Assembly: GCF_020510705.1 (NCBI RefSeq)
Contig: NZ_CP075184.1
Location: 2,604,001-2,668,000, forward strand
From: Acidovorax radicis
GTDB lineage: Bacteria > Pseudomonadota > Gammaproteobacteria > Burkholderiales > Burkholderiaceae_C
Length of the DNA: 64,000 nt
Direction: 5' to 3'
Each line of letters begins with the position of its first letter. The stretch's first letter is position 1. The translations under genes were made by a program, and so were the position numbers. Below are positions 1 to 10,619 of this stretch, one piece after another. The notes below the pieces were generated by a model. The model was not told the origin of the DNA, made no database searches, and saw only the letters and a list, made by a program, of their open reading frames with translations.

Positions 1-1115
1 AGCCGCGAAGGCTCTGCGTCGGCGAAACGCTGGGCAATGCGCCGAAACTCTTCGGACAGCGCAAGAAAGGCGTCCACCATGTCGGGGTCGAAATGGCTGC
101 CACGGCCGTCGCGGATGATCTCCACGGCATGTTCGTGCGAGTAAGCGGGTTTGTAGACGCGTTCTGAGATCAATGCGTCATACACATCCGCCACAGCCAT
201 CAGCCGCGCGGACAGGGGGATGTTGTTGCCCATCAGGCCTTCGGGGTAGCCGGAGCCATCCCATTTCTCCTGGTGGCTGTAGGTGATTTCCTTGGCGTAG
301 CGAAAGAACGGGTTGTCCAGCATCGCATCTGTTTCAGCGGCCACGATGGCGTCACGCCCCAGCGTGGTGTGCGTCTTCATGATCTCGAACTCTTCGGGCG
401 TGAGCTTGCCGGGCTTGAGCAGGATGCGGTCAGGAATGCCCACCTTGCCAATATCGTGCAGGGGCGCCGATTTGAAGATCGTCTCGATGGCGGTGTCTGT
501 GAGATCGTCTTTGAAGCGCGGGTGGTCTTGCAGGTGGCGAGCCAGCGCCTCAACATAGTGCTGCGTGCGCCGGATGTGGTTGCCGGTCTCGTTGTCACGC
601 GTTTCGGCCAAAGACGCCATGGCGCGTATGGTGGCGTCCTGCAGCTCGGCCAATGCGCGTGTGCGGTTGGTGATCTCCTGCTCCAGCAACAGGTTGTGCC
701 GCGCCAGGTAGTCCCGTGCACGCTTGAGCTGCAGGTGGTTGCGCACACGGGCCATCACGATGGCGGGGTTGATGGGCTTGGTGATGTAGTCCACCGCACC
801 CAGCTCCAGGCCAATGCTTTCGTCTTCCGACGCGCTCATGGCAGTGAGAAAAATAACCGGAATGTCTTCGGTGTCGGGGTTGAATTGCAGGCGGCGCAGC
901 ACCTCGTAGCCGTCCATGTCCGGCATCATGATGTCCAGCAGGATCAGGTCGGGCTTGCTCTCTGCGGCCACGATCTGCAGCGCTCGCTCGCCACTGGGTG
1001 CCAGTTTGACCTTGTAGTCCGTGCGCAGAAGATCGCTCATCAGTGACAGGTTGTCGGGGGTGTCGTCGACAACCAGCACCGTGCACTTACCGCTTATCTC
1101 CAGTGGGCTGTTCAT
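1..1115 (-). CDS. HD-GYP response regulator, 3' end outside window
   Basis: Two-component output protein predicted to hydrolyse cyclic-di-GMP. The frame starts at the ATG at 1113-1115 and stays open to the window edge (371 residues visible), so the C-terminus is missing. Residues 10-130 are a receiver with phospho-acceptor Asp61 in [14 protein letters not shown] helical linker follows, then an HD-GYP domain with [11 protein letters not shown] and the signature [10 protein letters not shown]. The start codon lies 29 bases inside the end of the upstream hybrid kinase gene, so the two are translationally coupled and probably form a kinase-effector pair. The phosphodiesterase activity is inferred from the intact HD and GYP motifs. 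Confidence 0.93.
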   Translation of the reverse strand, partial: MNSPLEISGKCTVLVVDDTPDNLSLMSDLLRTDYKVKLAPSGERALQIVAAESKPDLILLDIMMPDMDGYEVLRRLQFNPDTEDIPVIFLTAMSASEDESIGLELGAVDYITKPINPAIVMARVRNHLQLKRARDYLARHNLLLEQEITNRTRALAELQDATIRAMASLAETRDNETGNHIRRTQHYVEALARHLQDHPRFKDDLTDTAIETIFKSAPLHDIGKVGIPDRILLKPGKLTPEEFEIMKTHTTLGRDAIVAAETDAMLDNPFFRYAKEITYSHQEKWDGSGYPEGLMGNNIPLSARLMAVADVYDALISERVYKPAYSHEHAVEIIRDGRGSHFDPDMVDAFLALSEEFRRIAQRFADAEPSR

Positions 1116-4100
1116 GAACCGGGTCCTCTTTGTCATGTGGGTGGGAGATTCGGGCTTTGCGCAGGGTGGCCAGCGCATTCACAAAATCGTAGCTGTCCAG
1201 CGCGCGCTTCATGGGGGGCAACGCAGGTCCGAGCAGACTCCTCAAGGCAGAGGCCTCTGCGTTGAAGAGCTCGATGGCTTCCGAATCGTCGTCTGCCAGC
1301 AGGGCCTCCAGCCGATCCAGCAGCTGTTGTGCCGCAGCGGTATCGATGGGCGCGCTTGCCGCGCTGTCTGCGCCATAGGTGTCGGGTTCATTTTCCAGAG
1401 GCAGGGCGGTTTGCAGCGCCGCTATCAAGGCTTTGCACGCGGTGTCTACGGGTTGCAGCAGTGCTTCCAGGGTGGTCGCGGGTGCGTTCTGTCCGATGGC
1501 CTGTTCTGCCGCGTGGGCCAGTTCAGCCAGTGGCCCCGCGCCAATTGTGGCGGCTGTGCCTTTGAGCGTGTGCATGGCGCGCTGTGCATTGTCTGGTTGG
1601 TGTGCTGCCAAGGCGGCACGGGCGGTTTGCACTGCCACAGCCTGCCCGGCCACAAATTTGCGCAACAGGCTTTCGTAGGCCGGGCGCTTGTCGAGCACGC
1701 GCCGCAGGCCGGCCTTGACGTCCAGCCCGCCGATGCGCTGCAGCGCATCGGGGCATGGGGCGAGGTCAGGTGTGGGTTCGGAGGCAGCTATCGCCAGCGC
1801 GGTAGCGGGGTCTTCTTGCGCCACTGCGCGCGGTTTGACCCATCGCAGCAGGCTGGCAAACAATTCGTTCGGATCAATGGGTTTGGCAAGGTGGCCGTTC
1901 ATGCCAGCTTCCAGGCAACGATCTCGGTCACGGCTCATGGCGTTAGCGGTCATGGCCAGCACAGGCAGCTCGGCCCACTGGGGGTTGCCGCGCAACAAGC
2001 GAGTGGCGGTGAGGCCATCCATGACAGGCATCTGCATGTCCATGAGCACTACGTCGTAGGGCGCACGCGTGAGCATGTCGAGTGCGATCTGGCCGTTATC
2101 CGCGACCTCGACGACCATGCCTGCGCCCGTGAGCAGTTCACTGCCTACCTGCTGGTTGAGGTCGTTGTCGTCCACCAGCAGCACGCGGGCGCCACGGATC
2201 GTCGCCATGTTGGGGGCATGGCCCGGGGCATGGGTGCGCGGCTCATTGCTTGAAACAACGCGGCCACCGAGAGCCCGCATGGCCGTGTCAAACAGGTCGG
2301 AAGGACTGACGGGTTTGGTCAGCATGAGTGCAATGCCCGAGCGCTCAAGCTCCGGCAGGGCATCGTCGTGGCCCGCCGCCGTCACGATGACGGAGCGGGG
2401 AGGGTGGGGCAAAAGGGCGAGCTGGCGGTGCGTTTCGAAGCCGTCCATGCCGGGCATCTTCCAGTCCAGAAACGCAATCTGACAAGGGTGGCCCGCCAGG
2501 TCGGCGTTGCGTGCCTTGGTCAAGGCATCTTCACCAGAACTGGCGGTTGTCACCGCAAAGCTCATGCTGCTGAGCAGGCCGCTGAGGATCCGCCGCGCCT
2601 GTTCGCTGTCATCCACCACCAGCACATGGCGCCCGCGCAGGTCGGGCTTGGGCATCAGGGCGCTGTGTTGTGTGCTGCCCAGGCCCAGGCGGGCGGTAAA
2701 CCAGAAGGTGCTGCCCTGGTTGGGAATGCTATGCACTCCCACGTCGCCACCCATCAGGCTCGCGAGCTTCTTGGAGATGGCCAGGCCCAGGCCTGTGCCG
2801 CCGTATTTGCGCGTGGTGGAGCTGTCGGCCTGCTCGAAGGAGCGGAACAGCCGCGACTGCTGCTCTTCGGTAAGCCCAATGCCCGTGTCCTGCACTTCAA
2901 AGCGCATCAGGATGCCGTCCACATTGCGCGATATTTCCCTTACCCGCAAAATGATCTCGCCTTCGTCGGTGAATTTGACGGCGTTGTTGGCGTAGTTCAC
3001 CAGGATTTGCCCTAGGCGCAAGGGGTCGCCCCGCAGGTCATCGGGCAGGACAGGGTCCACATCAAACAGCAGTTCCAGCCCTTTGCTGCTCGATTTGCCG
3101 CTGATCAGGTTGGCCACATTGTCGAGCACGCTGCGCAGCTCGAAATCCACCACCTCCACTTCAAGCTTGCCTGCCTCGATCTTGCTGAAATCCAGAATGT
3201 CATTGATCAGCCCCAACAGGTGCTGGCCAGAGCGCTGGATTTTTTCGACATAGTCCCTTTGACGAGGTGAAAGATCGGTGCCTAGCGCCAGGTGGCTCAT
3301 GCCGATGACCGCATTCATGGGCGTACGGATCTCGTGGCTCATGTTGGCTAAAAAGTCCGACTTCATCTGGGAGGCGTCTTCGGCCTTGGCCCGGGCAATC
3401 TCCAGCTCCTCCTCATGCTCGCGCAGCGCTGCATTCACCCGTTGCAATTCGACGGTGCGCTGGGTTACGCGGGCCTCCAGTGCTTCTTCGTTGCGCTTGA
3501 GGGCCTCGACCAGATCGGCCTGGGCGGCCATGGCCAGAGATTTGGCTTTTTCGCGTTTGAGAAACTGCCGCGCCATAGCGAATGCCAGCAAAAACGTGAG
3601 GACGGCCTGGAATGCCGTGAGCCCGGTGGTAAGCAGGGTCTGGCGTTTGATCTCGGCATTGCGCGTATCGCCCAATAGCGCAGACACGCGCGAGGCGTTC
3701 AGGGCGAGTTCGCGCACAGGTTCGCGCAGGAGGTCGAGCTCGCCGCGCAAGAGCCGCATGTTTTTCTGCCAGGAGGCCGCATCCACGCTGGCCCCGAAAT
3801 AGGTGTCACCCGCCGCAACAAAGATCTGCAACGCAGCCAACGCCTGCGCGTAGATGGGCTCGTCCTGCATCAGCGTGCGCGCTGTGCCGCTTTCAAGCGT
3901 GCTGAACCGGCTTAAAAAGAGCTCGTAGCGCAGTTCAAGCTGCTCCATGGGAATGCTGGATGGGGCCAGCTCGAACTGGTGCAGCGCGTGATCTAGCTTT
4001 TCATATTCCACATTGAGCTGCAGAAATGACCAGAGCGCGTTGACATCGCCGCGGCGCATGACCGCCTCGACACTGCGGAATTGGAGGTACTGCACCGCCG

Positions 4101-4167
4101 CAATGGCCACATATGCCAGCACGAGGCCCGCAATGATCAGCCGCAGAATGTGTTTGCTGCGCAGCAT
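1087..4167 (-). CDS. hybrid sensor histidine kinase (HisKA-HATPase-REC-REC-HPt)
   Basis: Membrane hybrid histidine kinase of 1026 residues. TM1 spans about residues 8-28, a periplasmic helical sensor about 30-175 and TM2 about 178-200. A coiled coil (205-265) leads to HisKA with His278 in [12 protein letters not shown], then a HATPase domain ([12 protein letters not shown]). Two receivers follow ([11 protein letters not shown] and [12 protein letters not shown]) and a C-terminal HPt domain with MHTLKGTA. This is the full phosphorelay architecture, so phosphate can pass to a separate regulator. The overlapping HD-GYP gene is the obvious recipient. No known ligand motif is visible in the sensor. 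The periplasmic molybdopterin-domain gene just upstream could be functionally linked, which is inference. Confidence 0.95.
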   Translation of the reverse strand: MLRSKHILRLIIAGLVLAYVAIAAVQYLQFRSVEAVMRRGDVNALWSFLQLNVEYEKLDHALHQFELAPSSIPMEQLELRYELFLSRFSTLESGTARTLMQDEPIYAQALAALQIFVAAGDTYFGASVDAASWQKNMRLLRGELDLLREPVRELALNASRVSALLGDTRNAEIKRQTLLTTGLTAFQAVLTFLLAFAMARQFLKREKAKSLAMAAQADLVEALKRNEEALEARVTQRTVELQRVNAALREHEEELEIARAKAEDASQMKSDFLANMSHEIRTPMNAVIGMSHLALGTDLSPRQRDYVEKIQRSGQHLLGLINDILDFSKIEAGKLEVEVVDFELRSVLDNVANLISGKSSSKGLELLFDVDPVLPDDLRGDPLRLGQILVNYANNAVKFTDEGEIILRVREISRNVDGILMRFEVQDTGIGLTEEQQSRLFRSFEQADSSTTRKYGGTGLGLAISKKLASLMGGDVGVHSIPNQGSTFWFTARLGLGSTQHSALMPKPDLRGRHVLVVDDSEQARRILSGLLSSMSFAVTTASSGEDALTKARNADLAGHPCQIAFLDWKMPGMDGFETHRQLALLPHPPRSVIVTAAGHDDALPELERSGIALMLTKPVSPSDLFDTAMRALGGRVVSSNEPRTHAPGHAPNMATIRGARVLLVDDNDLNQQVGSELLTGAGMVVEVADNGQIALDMLTRAPYDVVLMDMQMPVMDGLTATRLLRGNPQWAELPVLAMTANAMSRDRDRCLEAGMNGHLAKPIDPNELFASLLRWVKPRAVAQEDPATALAIAASEPTPDLAPCPDALQRIGGLDVKAGLRRVLDKRPAYESLLRKFVAGQAVAVQTARAALAAHQPDNAQRAMHTLKGTAATIGAGPLAELAHAAEQAIGQNAPATTLEALLQPVDTACKALIAALQTALPLENEPDTYGADSAASAPIDTAAAQQLLDRLEALLADDDSEAIELFNAEASALRSLLGPALPPMKRALDSYDFVNALATLRKARISHPHDKEDPVHEQPTGDKR

Positions 4168-4197
4168 GCGTGGGGTGCCTGGGGACGCTGTGCAGAA

Positions 4198-4728
4198 CTA
4201 CCGGATCCGCAAGGCATTGAGTTGCCAGGCCGCGCGGTTGTAGTACAGCTCGCTGCGCAGCTCAGCCTTGGTGTCAAAAGGGTAGATGATGAACAGCGGC
4301 CCCTTTTCTCGGACAGGCATGGGCCGGTTGTTCATGAGGTGCGCCACGATCACATCGTGGCGTGTGGCGTCCTCCACGGGGATCTCGGTTTTATAGTCAT
4401 TCAGCGCCACCGCCGTGATCTTGCTTCCCTTGGCGCCCACGGCGGCCAGTACATCGCGCAACAACGGGCCGGTGAATGTGACGGGGTCGGGGTACCAGGG
4501 TGTTTGCGTGGAAAAGCTGTGCTGGGGCAGTTTCTCCAGCATCTTCATGTCGAATTGCGCCAGCGGGCCGTTGTTGGTTTGGCTGATCGCTCCTTCAATG
4601 GTGAGAATCACCCGGCCGGTGGGTTTGTCCAGGGCATGCGCTCCTGCGGCTGACAGCGCGAAGGCTCCGATGGCGATGGCCCGGGCCCAACAAGCACCAA
4701 GGCGCACCGCACGAAAACTTGCAGACAT
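4198..4728 (-). CDS. periplasmic molybdopterin-dependent-oxidoreductase-like domain protein
   Basis: Protein of 176 residues with a Sec signal peptide (hydrophobic run about 15-32, probable cleavage after AHA). The mature part resembles the small sulfite-oxidase-like/YedY-type molybdopterin-binding fold: LTIEGAI near the start, TFTGPLLRDVLAAVG in the middle, and a C-terminal GPLFIIYPFD. It lacks the conserved cofactor-ligand cysteine that true sulfite oxidases have in this region, so catalysis is doubtful and a ligand-binding or partner role is possible. It ends 31 bases before the hybrid kinase start and probably shares its transcript. That arrangement suggests it could feed a signal to the kinase sensor, which is inference. 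Confidence 0.7.
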   Translation of the reverse strand: MSASFRAVRLGACWARAIAIGAFALSAAGAHALDKPTGRVILTIEGAISQTNNGPLAQFDMKMLEKLPQHSFSTQTPWYPDPVTFTGPLLRDVLAAVGAKGSKITAVALNDYKTEIPVEDATRHDVIVAHLMNNRPMPVREKGPLFIIYPFDTKAELRSELYYNRAAWQLNALRIR

Positions 4729-5103
4729 GGTCGCCCCCTTTTTTGCAACAATCGCGTGGACTGACGCTCAAAATGTAAACCGATTCACGACCTCGCGGTG
4801 GCGGTTTCAGCGGGAAGGTGGCGCAGATGTCACGCAGGGGCGGGGTGGCCTGCGGTTTTCAGAGGCGGTTTGGTAGGGTGTTCTGAGGGGCGGATGCCAG
4901 CTGCGGCCCGGTATCCCGGGCTTTCAGCGCTTCGGTTGTATGCAGCTGTATGCATGTGCACGGGGCCGCAGCCCTGGCAGTCACAAAGGGGCGCGTCTTT
5001 GATGACCGTGGTCAGACCTACTTACCCCTCAAAAAAACCCAGCCGATCCCTTGCGGGTCACGCCGTGGGCTCCGCGCTGACCAGTGCGCAGCTCAGCGTG
5101 TGT
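4729..5103. other. intergenic region, no gene seen
   Basis: About 375 bases between the molybdopterin-domain gene and the last gene of the sulfur operon. It must hold the promoter of the minus-strand kinase cluster. I see no convincing hairpin terminator or operator in it. Confidence 0.5.
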
Positions 5104-5295
5104 TCATTTCTTCATCGGGCAGGTGTTGATGCCCAGCAACGCGTAGGCCGGACAGAAACGAAACAGTCCAGTGGCCAGGGGCACTACGCCGAGCCAACCC
5201 CACCATCCCACCGTGCCGGTGGCAGCCAGAGCGATCAAGATCAGTCCAGCCACGATGCGCAGCACGCGATCCATAGTTCCTACATTGAGGTTCAT
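5104..5295 (-). CDS. DUF2892 (YgaP-type) small membrane protein, copy 1
   Basis: A 63-residue protein with two hydrophobic helices (about 10-30 and 33-52), TMDRVLRIVAG at the N-terminus and FCPAYALLGINTC near the end. This is the DUF2892 pattern that forms the C-terminal membrane part of E. coli YgaP, in which a rhodanese is fused to it. Here the rhodanese is the separate gene immediately upstream, so the pair looks like a split YgaP. The Cys residues near the C-terminus are typical. It is the last gene of the minus-strand sulfur operon, 106 bases after its neighbour. Function in sulfane-sulfur handling at the inner membrane is inferred from context. Confidence 0.8.
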   Translation of the reverse strand: MNLNVGTMDRVLRIVAGLILIALAATGTVGWWGWLGVVPLATGLFRFCPAYALLGINTCPMKK

Positions 5296-5401
5296 GATGA
5301 TTCCTTAGGTTGAGGTTTGGGTGTTGCTTAACGTTACGGCGCCCAGCGGCAGGGCCCTTCTTGCACCATCGCAATGGATTCGCAAGGCATGCACGGCCCG
5401 A

Positions 5402-5782
5402 TTATTCGAATGAAGGAGATGCAGGAGCTGCGACAGGCTTGCCCGCTGCCACCCACGCATCAAACCCACCCGCGATGGACTGCACCTGCAGGTAGCCCAT
5501 GTCATGCATGGCGCGCGCAGCCAAGGCGGCCCGACCGCTGGTCTTGCAATAAACCACTACCTTCAGGTCGCGCGAGGTGAGCTCGGGCGTGCTGCTGAGC
5601 TTGAACTCAAGCACCCCGCGGGAGGCGTGGATAGCCCCGGGGATGTGACCGGCCTGGTACTCATCGGCTTCGCGTACATCGATGAGCACATCGGCCGAGC
5701 GGATGGCTTCATCCGCTTGGGCGATGGGGACTTCCTGGACATGGGCCTTGGCTGCGGTCACGAGATCGTGGGCTGTTTTCAT
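5402..5782 (-). CDS. single-domain rhodanese (sulfurtransferase)
   Basis: A 126-residue single-domain rhodanese. Key elements are LIDVREADEYQAGHIPGAIH and the active-site loop YCKTSGRAA, whose Cys carries the persulfide; a closing GGFDAW is also present. The chosen ATG at 5780-5782 begins the protein directly at the domain, whereas the longer frame adds an unlikely 23-residue leader. Family members move sulfane sulfur between thiols, cyanide or glutathione. The gene sits between osmC and the DUF2892 gene in the sulfur operon and probably works with the SQR-like and persulfide-dioxygenase-like enzymes. Confidence 0.9.
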   Translation of the reverse strand: MKTAHDLVTAAKAHVQEVPIAQADEAIRSADVLIDVREADEYQAGHIPGAIHASRGVLEFKLSSTPELTSRDLKVVVYCKTSGRAALAARAMHDMGYLQVQSIAGGFDAWVAAGKPVAAPASPSFE

Positions 5783-5825
5783 GGGGTGCTTTCTTGACGG
5801 AGGAGAGGGAAGATTTGCTGCGATG

Positions 5826-6272
5826 TCATTGGAGGACGGTGTTGTTGGCATCCAGCACTTTCACTGCAATGGGAATGCCCTGGCCTACGCTCTGGGTCAC
5901 AGTGCAATAGCTCTCGAACTGAGTCAGCACCCGGTCCAGATGATCCAATTGGCTGGCAGGCACGCCCAGGCGCAAAGTGGCATCCATGCGCAGCACGCGC
6001 AGACGGCCTTCGGCGTTGCGACCCACGTGGGCCACCACGGTGGCATGCAATGGGTCCGGTGCCTGTTTGAACTTGCGCAGCGCGAACAGCAATGAGTCGC
6101 TCAGGCAACTGCCCACTGCGGCGCAAAGCAGTTGTACAGGTGAAGGACCCTTGCCAGAGCCCAGCGGAGCAGGTTCATCCGCGATCAGGTGAGGGACGGC
6201 ATCCCCGAACTGGATGTCAAAGCGGTAGTCCCGTTGCTGGACGAGCTCAACGGTGACCTGTTCGTTGCTCAT
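5826..6272 (-). CDS. OsmC-family protein
   Basis: A 148-residue OsmC/Ohr-superfamily protein. The redox Cys pair is visible as AAVGSCLS (about residue 57) and ESYCTVTQS (about residue 122). Members are thiol peroxidases acting on organic hydroperoxides, and some reduce persulfides or polysulfides. Length is normal. It lies 48 bases after the MBL gene and 43 bases before the rhodanese gene on the same strand. Within this operon a role in clearing reactive sulfur species is more likely than general osmotic stress, but that is inference from context. Confidence 0.9.
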   Translation of the reverse strand: MSNEQVTVELVQQRDYRFDIQFGDAVPHLIADEPAPLGSGKGPSPVQLLCAAVGSCLSDSLLFALRKFKQAPDPLHATVVAHVGRNAEGRLRVLRMDATLRLGVPASQLDHLDRVLTQFESYCTVTQSVGQGIPIAVKVLDANNTVLQ

Positions 6273-6320
6273 GAAAACCTCCGGGTTGGCAAAGAGGGGG
6301 CTGGTTCCTGGGATAGCGTG

Positions 6321-7181
6321 TCACAGCGCGTTGACTGGAATCTTGAGGTAGGTCACGCCGTTGTCTTCTGCGGGGGGCATCGCCCCCGCTCTGATGTTGA
6401 CCTGCACCGAAGGCAGAATCAGGACAGGCATGTCCAGCGTGGCGTCGCGCCGGGTGCGCAGTTCTACAAACGCCGCCTCGGTCACACCGTCGTGCACATG
6501 GATGTTGTGGGCACGCTGATCGGCCACCGTGGTCTGCCACGCGGGCGCCCGCCCTGCTGGTGGGTAGTCATGGCACATGAACAACCGGGTCTGCGGTGGA
6601 AGGCTGAGCAGTTTGCGCACCGACTGGTACAGCGCGTGCGCATTGCCCCCCGGGAAGTCGCAGCGCGCAGTGCCCACATCGGGCATGAACAGGGTGTCGC
6701 CGACAAACACGGCGTCTGCGACCTGGTAAGCCATGCATGCGGGAGTGTGGCCTGGCACGGCCAACGCTTTGGCTTCCAGTTGGCCGATGCGCAATACCTC
6801 TCCGTCGTGAAGCAGCCTGTCGAACTGGCGGCCATCGGGGTGGAACCCCGGCTCCAGATGGAAGATGGCCTTGAACACCTCCTGCACCTGGGTAATTGCG
6901 GCACCAATGGCGATCTTGCCCCCCAGCTTGTTGCGCAGGTAGTGCGCGGCAGACAAATGGTCGGCATGGGCATGGGTCTCCAGAATCCACTGCACTGCCA
7001 AGCCATGGCTTTGGACGAAATCCACCAAGCAATCGGCAGAGTGTGTGCGGGTACGGCCTGATTTGGGATCGTAGTCCAGCACGGAGTCCACCAGCGCGCA
7101 GTGGCCACCGGGTTCATCAAAAACCACGTAGCTCACGGTCCAGGTGGCGTCGTCAAAGAAGGCTTGTATCCGGGGTTTCAT
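6321..7181 (-). CDS. MBL-fold hydrolase, persulfide-dioxygenase-like (ETHE1/Blh type)
   Basis: A 286-residue metallo-beta-lactamase-fold protein. The metal-binding signature HAHADHLSAAHYL is intact. Further ligand segments GHTPACM, FVGDTLFMPDVGTARCDFPGG and FMCHDYPPAGR match the ETHE1/Blh group rather than glyoxalase II. That group uses one iron to oxidise glutathione persulfide to sulfite. It is flanked by two rhodaneses and an SQR-like gene, which fits the canonical sulfide oxidation route (SQR makes persulfide, PDO oxidises it, rhodanese makes thiosulfate). Family assignment is firm; the exact substrate is inferred. Confidence 0.88.
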   Translation of the reverse strand: MKPRIQAFFDDATWTVSYVVFDEPGGHCALVDSVLDYDPKSGRTRTHSADCLVDFVQSHGLAVQWILETHAHADHLSAAHYLRNKLGGKIAIGAAITQVQEVFKAIFHLEPGFHPDGRQFDRLLHDGEVLRIGQLEAKALAVPGHTPACMAYQVADAVFVGDTLFMPDVGTARCDFPGGNAHALYQSVRKLLSLPPQTRLFMCHDYPPAGRAPAWQTTVADQRAHNIHVHDGVTEAAFVELRTRRDATLDMPVLILPSVQVNIRAGAMPPAEDNGVTYLKIPVNAL

Positions 7182-7247
7182 GGGTTGTTTCCTGCTTCGT
7201 TCTCGGTGTACACCGCAAGCCGCTAAGGAGGGGGACGCCTGATCGCG

Positions 7248-7541
7248 TCAGTCGCGCACGATAGGGCGCCCCAGTTGCAAGGCGACGCTGCCCGCACCAC
7301 CCCCATTTGTCACTTGACTGTAGCCTTGCGCCTGCAGCCACTGGACTGCCATGCCAGAGCGTGCGCCCGAGAGGCAGCAAAGCACCATGGGCAGGTCGCG
7401 TTGTGGCAATACGGTAGCGGCCTGCTGCGCCAGGCTGTCTAGCGGCAGATTGATTGAACCGGCCACATGGCCGGAGGCGAACTCACCAGGCGATCGGACG
7501 TCGACGACCAGTTGATGCGGTGGTTGGGTGGCAGAGCGCAT
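7248..7541 (-). CDS. small rhodanese-like protein
   Basis: A 97-residue rhodanese starting at the ATG at 7539-7541. It has VVDVRSPGEFASGHVAGSIN and the active-site loop LCCLSGARSG, where the second Cys is the expected catalytic residue (CxxGxRS type). The open frame extends further upstream, but that part runs antisense-like through the tolC end and has no domain character, so the short start is preferred. It is 41 bases after the TolC-like gene and 66 bases before the MBL gene. It would transfer sulfane sulfur within the operon's pathway. Confidence 0.88.
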   Translation of the reverse strand: MRSATQPPHQLVVDVRSPGEFASGHVAGSINLPLDSLAQQAATVLPQRDLPMVLCCLSGARSGMAVQWLQAQGYSQVTNGGGAGSVALQLGRPIVRD

Positions 7542-7582
7542 GGTTGTGAAAGTGGCAGGGTGAACGCGGGAGTCAGAGCCAT

Positions 7583-8992
7583 TCAAGGATGGGGTGGCGC
7601 GAGTGTTTGCGTGGCATCGGTGGCCGATTGCAATGCGGCTTCGTCCAATTGGTCCGTCAGCGCCATCAACTGCAGGCGCTCTTGCGCCATGCGGGCCTGG
7701 TGCCCCAGCAGGTTGGATTGCGACTGCATGGCGTCGTTGTGTGCCTGCAGCAGATCCAGCGTGGTGCGATCTCCCACCTGGCGGCCAAGCTGGGTCGCCT
7801 CGAGCCGAACCTGGGCCGCCAAGCGCGCAGACTCCAGGGCTTGCGTTCGGGCTGCACCTGCTCGCAGCTGCAGCCACGTAGCGTGCACTTGCTGGGCCAC
7901 GGCAAGCCGAGCGCTGTCCAGCTCGGCCTGCGCCTTGTCCTGCAGACGCAGCAGTTCCTGCTGCCGCGCATCAACTTGGCCACCGGTGTAAAGCGGTACC
8001 TGGATTTGTACACCCACCATGTATTGGCGTGCGGAGTTGCTGGCAGAACCCCATCGGCCAGATCCTGAAAGATGGTCCGCGCCCGCCTGGGCCACTAGGT
8101 CCACCTTGGTGCTGGCTGCGCGCGTGGCCTTGGCGGCCTCTTGCTCTGCCAGTGCGAGGGCCTGGGCCTGCATACGCACCTGGAGGTTGGTGTGGGCGGC
8201 GAGATCGAGCCAGTAGGGTAGGGGTGCGAGCGTGTTGCCATCGCGCGCGGCCGTGGTTTCATTGCCAGACGGGGCGGGCAATTGCAAGGGCGGCAGCTGC
8301 GCGGGGTTCCAGCCTGTGGCCTGGGCCAGTGTCTGGCGCGCAATCTGCATCTCTACATCGGCCGTCTGTACCAGGGCCACATTGGCCAGAGCGCGTGCCT
8401 CGGCTTCGCGCACATCGGTTACTGGGGAGTCGCCCAGCGTGAAGCGGTCCTGCGCTTCTTTCAGGGCCCGGTCCGTGGCTTCCTGCTGGCGCAGTAGCAA
8501 GGCGTGCTGTTGTTGTGACAAGACCGCTGCGAAATACCGCTGGGCCGTTTGCAGCATCAACTGTTGCTGCACCGAGGCCGCCTCAAGTTCGGCCAGGCCG
8601 GCGGATAGCAGCAACTGTCGCCCTTGCGCACTGCGCTCTGGGCTGTACAGCGGCATACGTGCCTCCACACCCCAACGTGTACCTGGGCCGCTGTTCACCG
8701 AGGTGTCAAAACCCACCCCCGAGGTCTGTGGCACCCCTGGCATGGAAAAAGCAGCTCCTTGCGAAGAGGTGCGAGAGCCCATAGCGCCTGCAGCGCCCTG
8801 TGCTGTCACGGTAGGGCTCCACAATCGCTCGGCCTGCAGGCGACGCGCTTGCCCTGCGGCGCGTGTGGCTGCCGCAGCGGCCATGTCCGGGTGCTGCTGC
8901 GCTGCGGCCAGCCAGGCTTCGCGCAAATCTGCCGCCTGGGACGCGCTTATGCCGCTGGCCAGCAAGGCCACACTCAGAAGGAGCTTGCGCAT
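7583..8992 (-). CDS. TolC-family outer membrane efflux protein
   Basis: A 469-residue outer-membrane factor with a Sec signal peptide (cleavage after SQA, about residue 20). Two TolC repeats rich in long Ala/Gln/Leu helices follow, with typical segments such as EARALANVALVQ and QAHNDAMQSQSN. It would form the outer-membrane channel of a tripartite pump. The RND and membrane-fusion partners are upstream in the same operon, separated from it by the SQR-like and DUF2892 genes. This interleaving of pump and sulfur genes argues for one functional unit. Confidence 0.9.
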   Translation of the reverse strand: MRKLLLSVALLASGISASQAADLREAWLAAAQQHPDMAAAAATRAAGQARRLQAERLWSPTVTAQGAAGAMGSRTSSQGAAFSMPGVPQTSGVGFDTSVNSGPGTRWGVEARMPLYSPERSAQGRQLLLSAGLAELEAASVQQQLMLQTAQRYFAAVLSQQQHALLLRQQEATDRALKEAQDRFTLGDSPVTDVREAEARALANVALVQTADVEMQIARQTLAQATGWNPAQLPPLQLPAPSGNETTAARDGNTLAPLPYWLDLAAHTNLQVRMQAQALALAEQEAAKATRAASTKVDLVAQAGADHLSGSGRWGSASNSARQYMVGVQIQVPLYTGGQVDARQQELLRLQDKAQAELDSARLAVAQQVHATWLQLRAGAARTQALESARLAAQVRLEATQLGRQVGDRTTLDLLQAHNDAMQSQSNLLGHQARMAQERLQLMALTDQLDEAALQSATDATQTLAPPHP

Positions 8993-9005
8993 GGCTTTGT
9001 CCTTC

Positions 9006-9215
9006 TCAGCAGCCAGGGCGAACGCCCAGCTTGCGTAGCATGGTCTCCATGAAGCACCACTTGGTGACCCCGCTTTGCAACAGGTTCACGCCCACGAACG
9101 CCGTGAATGCAAGCCACCATTGGCTGACGAAAACAGGACTGCCAGGAATGCCCAGCGCCAGAGAAAGCAGGATGAAGGCGCCTGCGGCCACACGCACGAT
9201 TTGCCAGGTTGTCAT
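9006..9215 (-). CDS. DUF2892 (YgaP-type) small membrane protein, copy 2
   Basis: A 69-residue protein with two hydrophobic helices (about 8-26 and 31-48). The C-terminal TKWCFMETMLRKLGV is a common DUF2892 ending. It is the second such gene in the operon and lies 13 bases before the tolC-like start and 63 bases after the SQR-like gene. DUF2892 domains repeatedly accompany rhodaneses, persulfide dioxygenases and BigR-type regulators. A role in moving or sensing sulfur species at the inner membrane is inference. Confidence 0.8.
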   Translation of the reverse strand: MTTWQIVRVAAGAFILLSLALGIPGSPVFVSQWWLAFTAFVGVNLLQSGVTKWCFMETMLRKLGVRPGC

Positions 9216-9278
9216 GAGGAACTCCTTGTCGAAAAAACGTTGAAAACAGGGGGAGGGCGGCGCTGGGCCACCGTCTTG

Positions 9279-10619
<1,341 letters not shown>

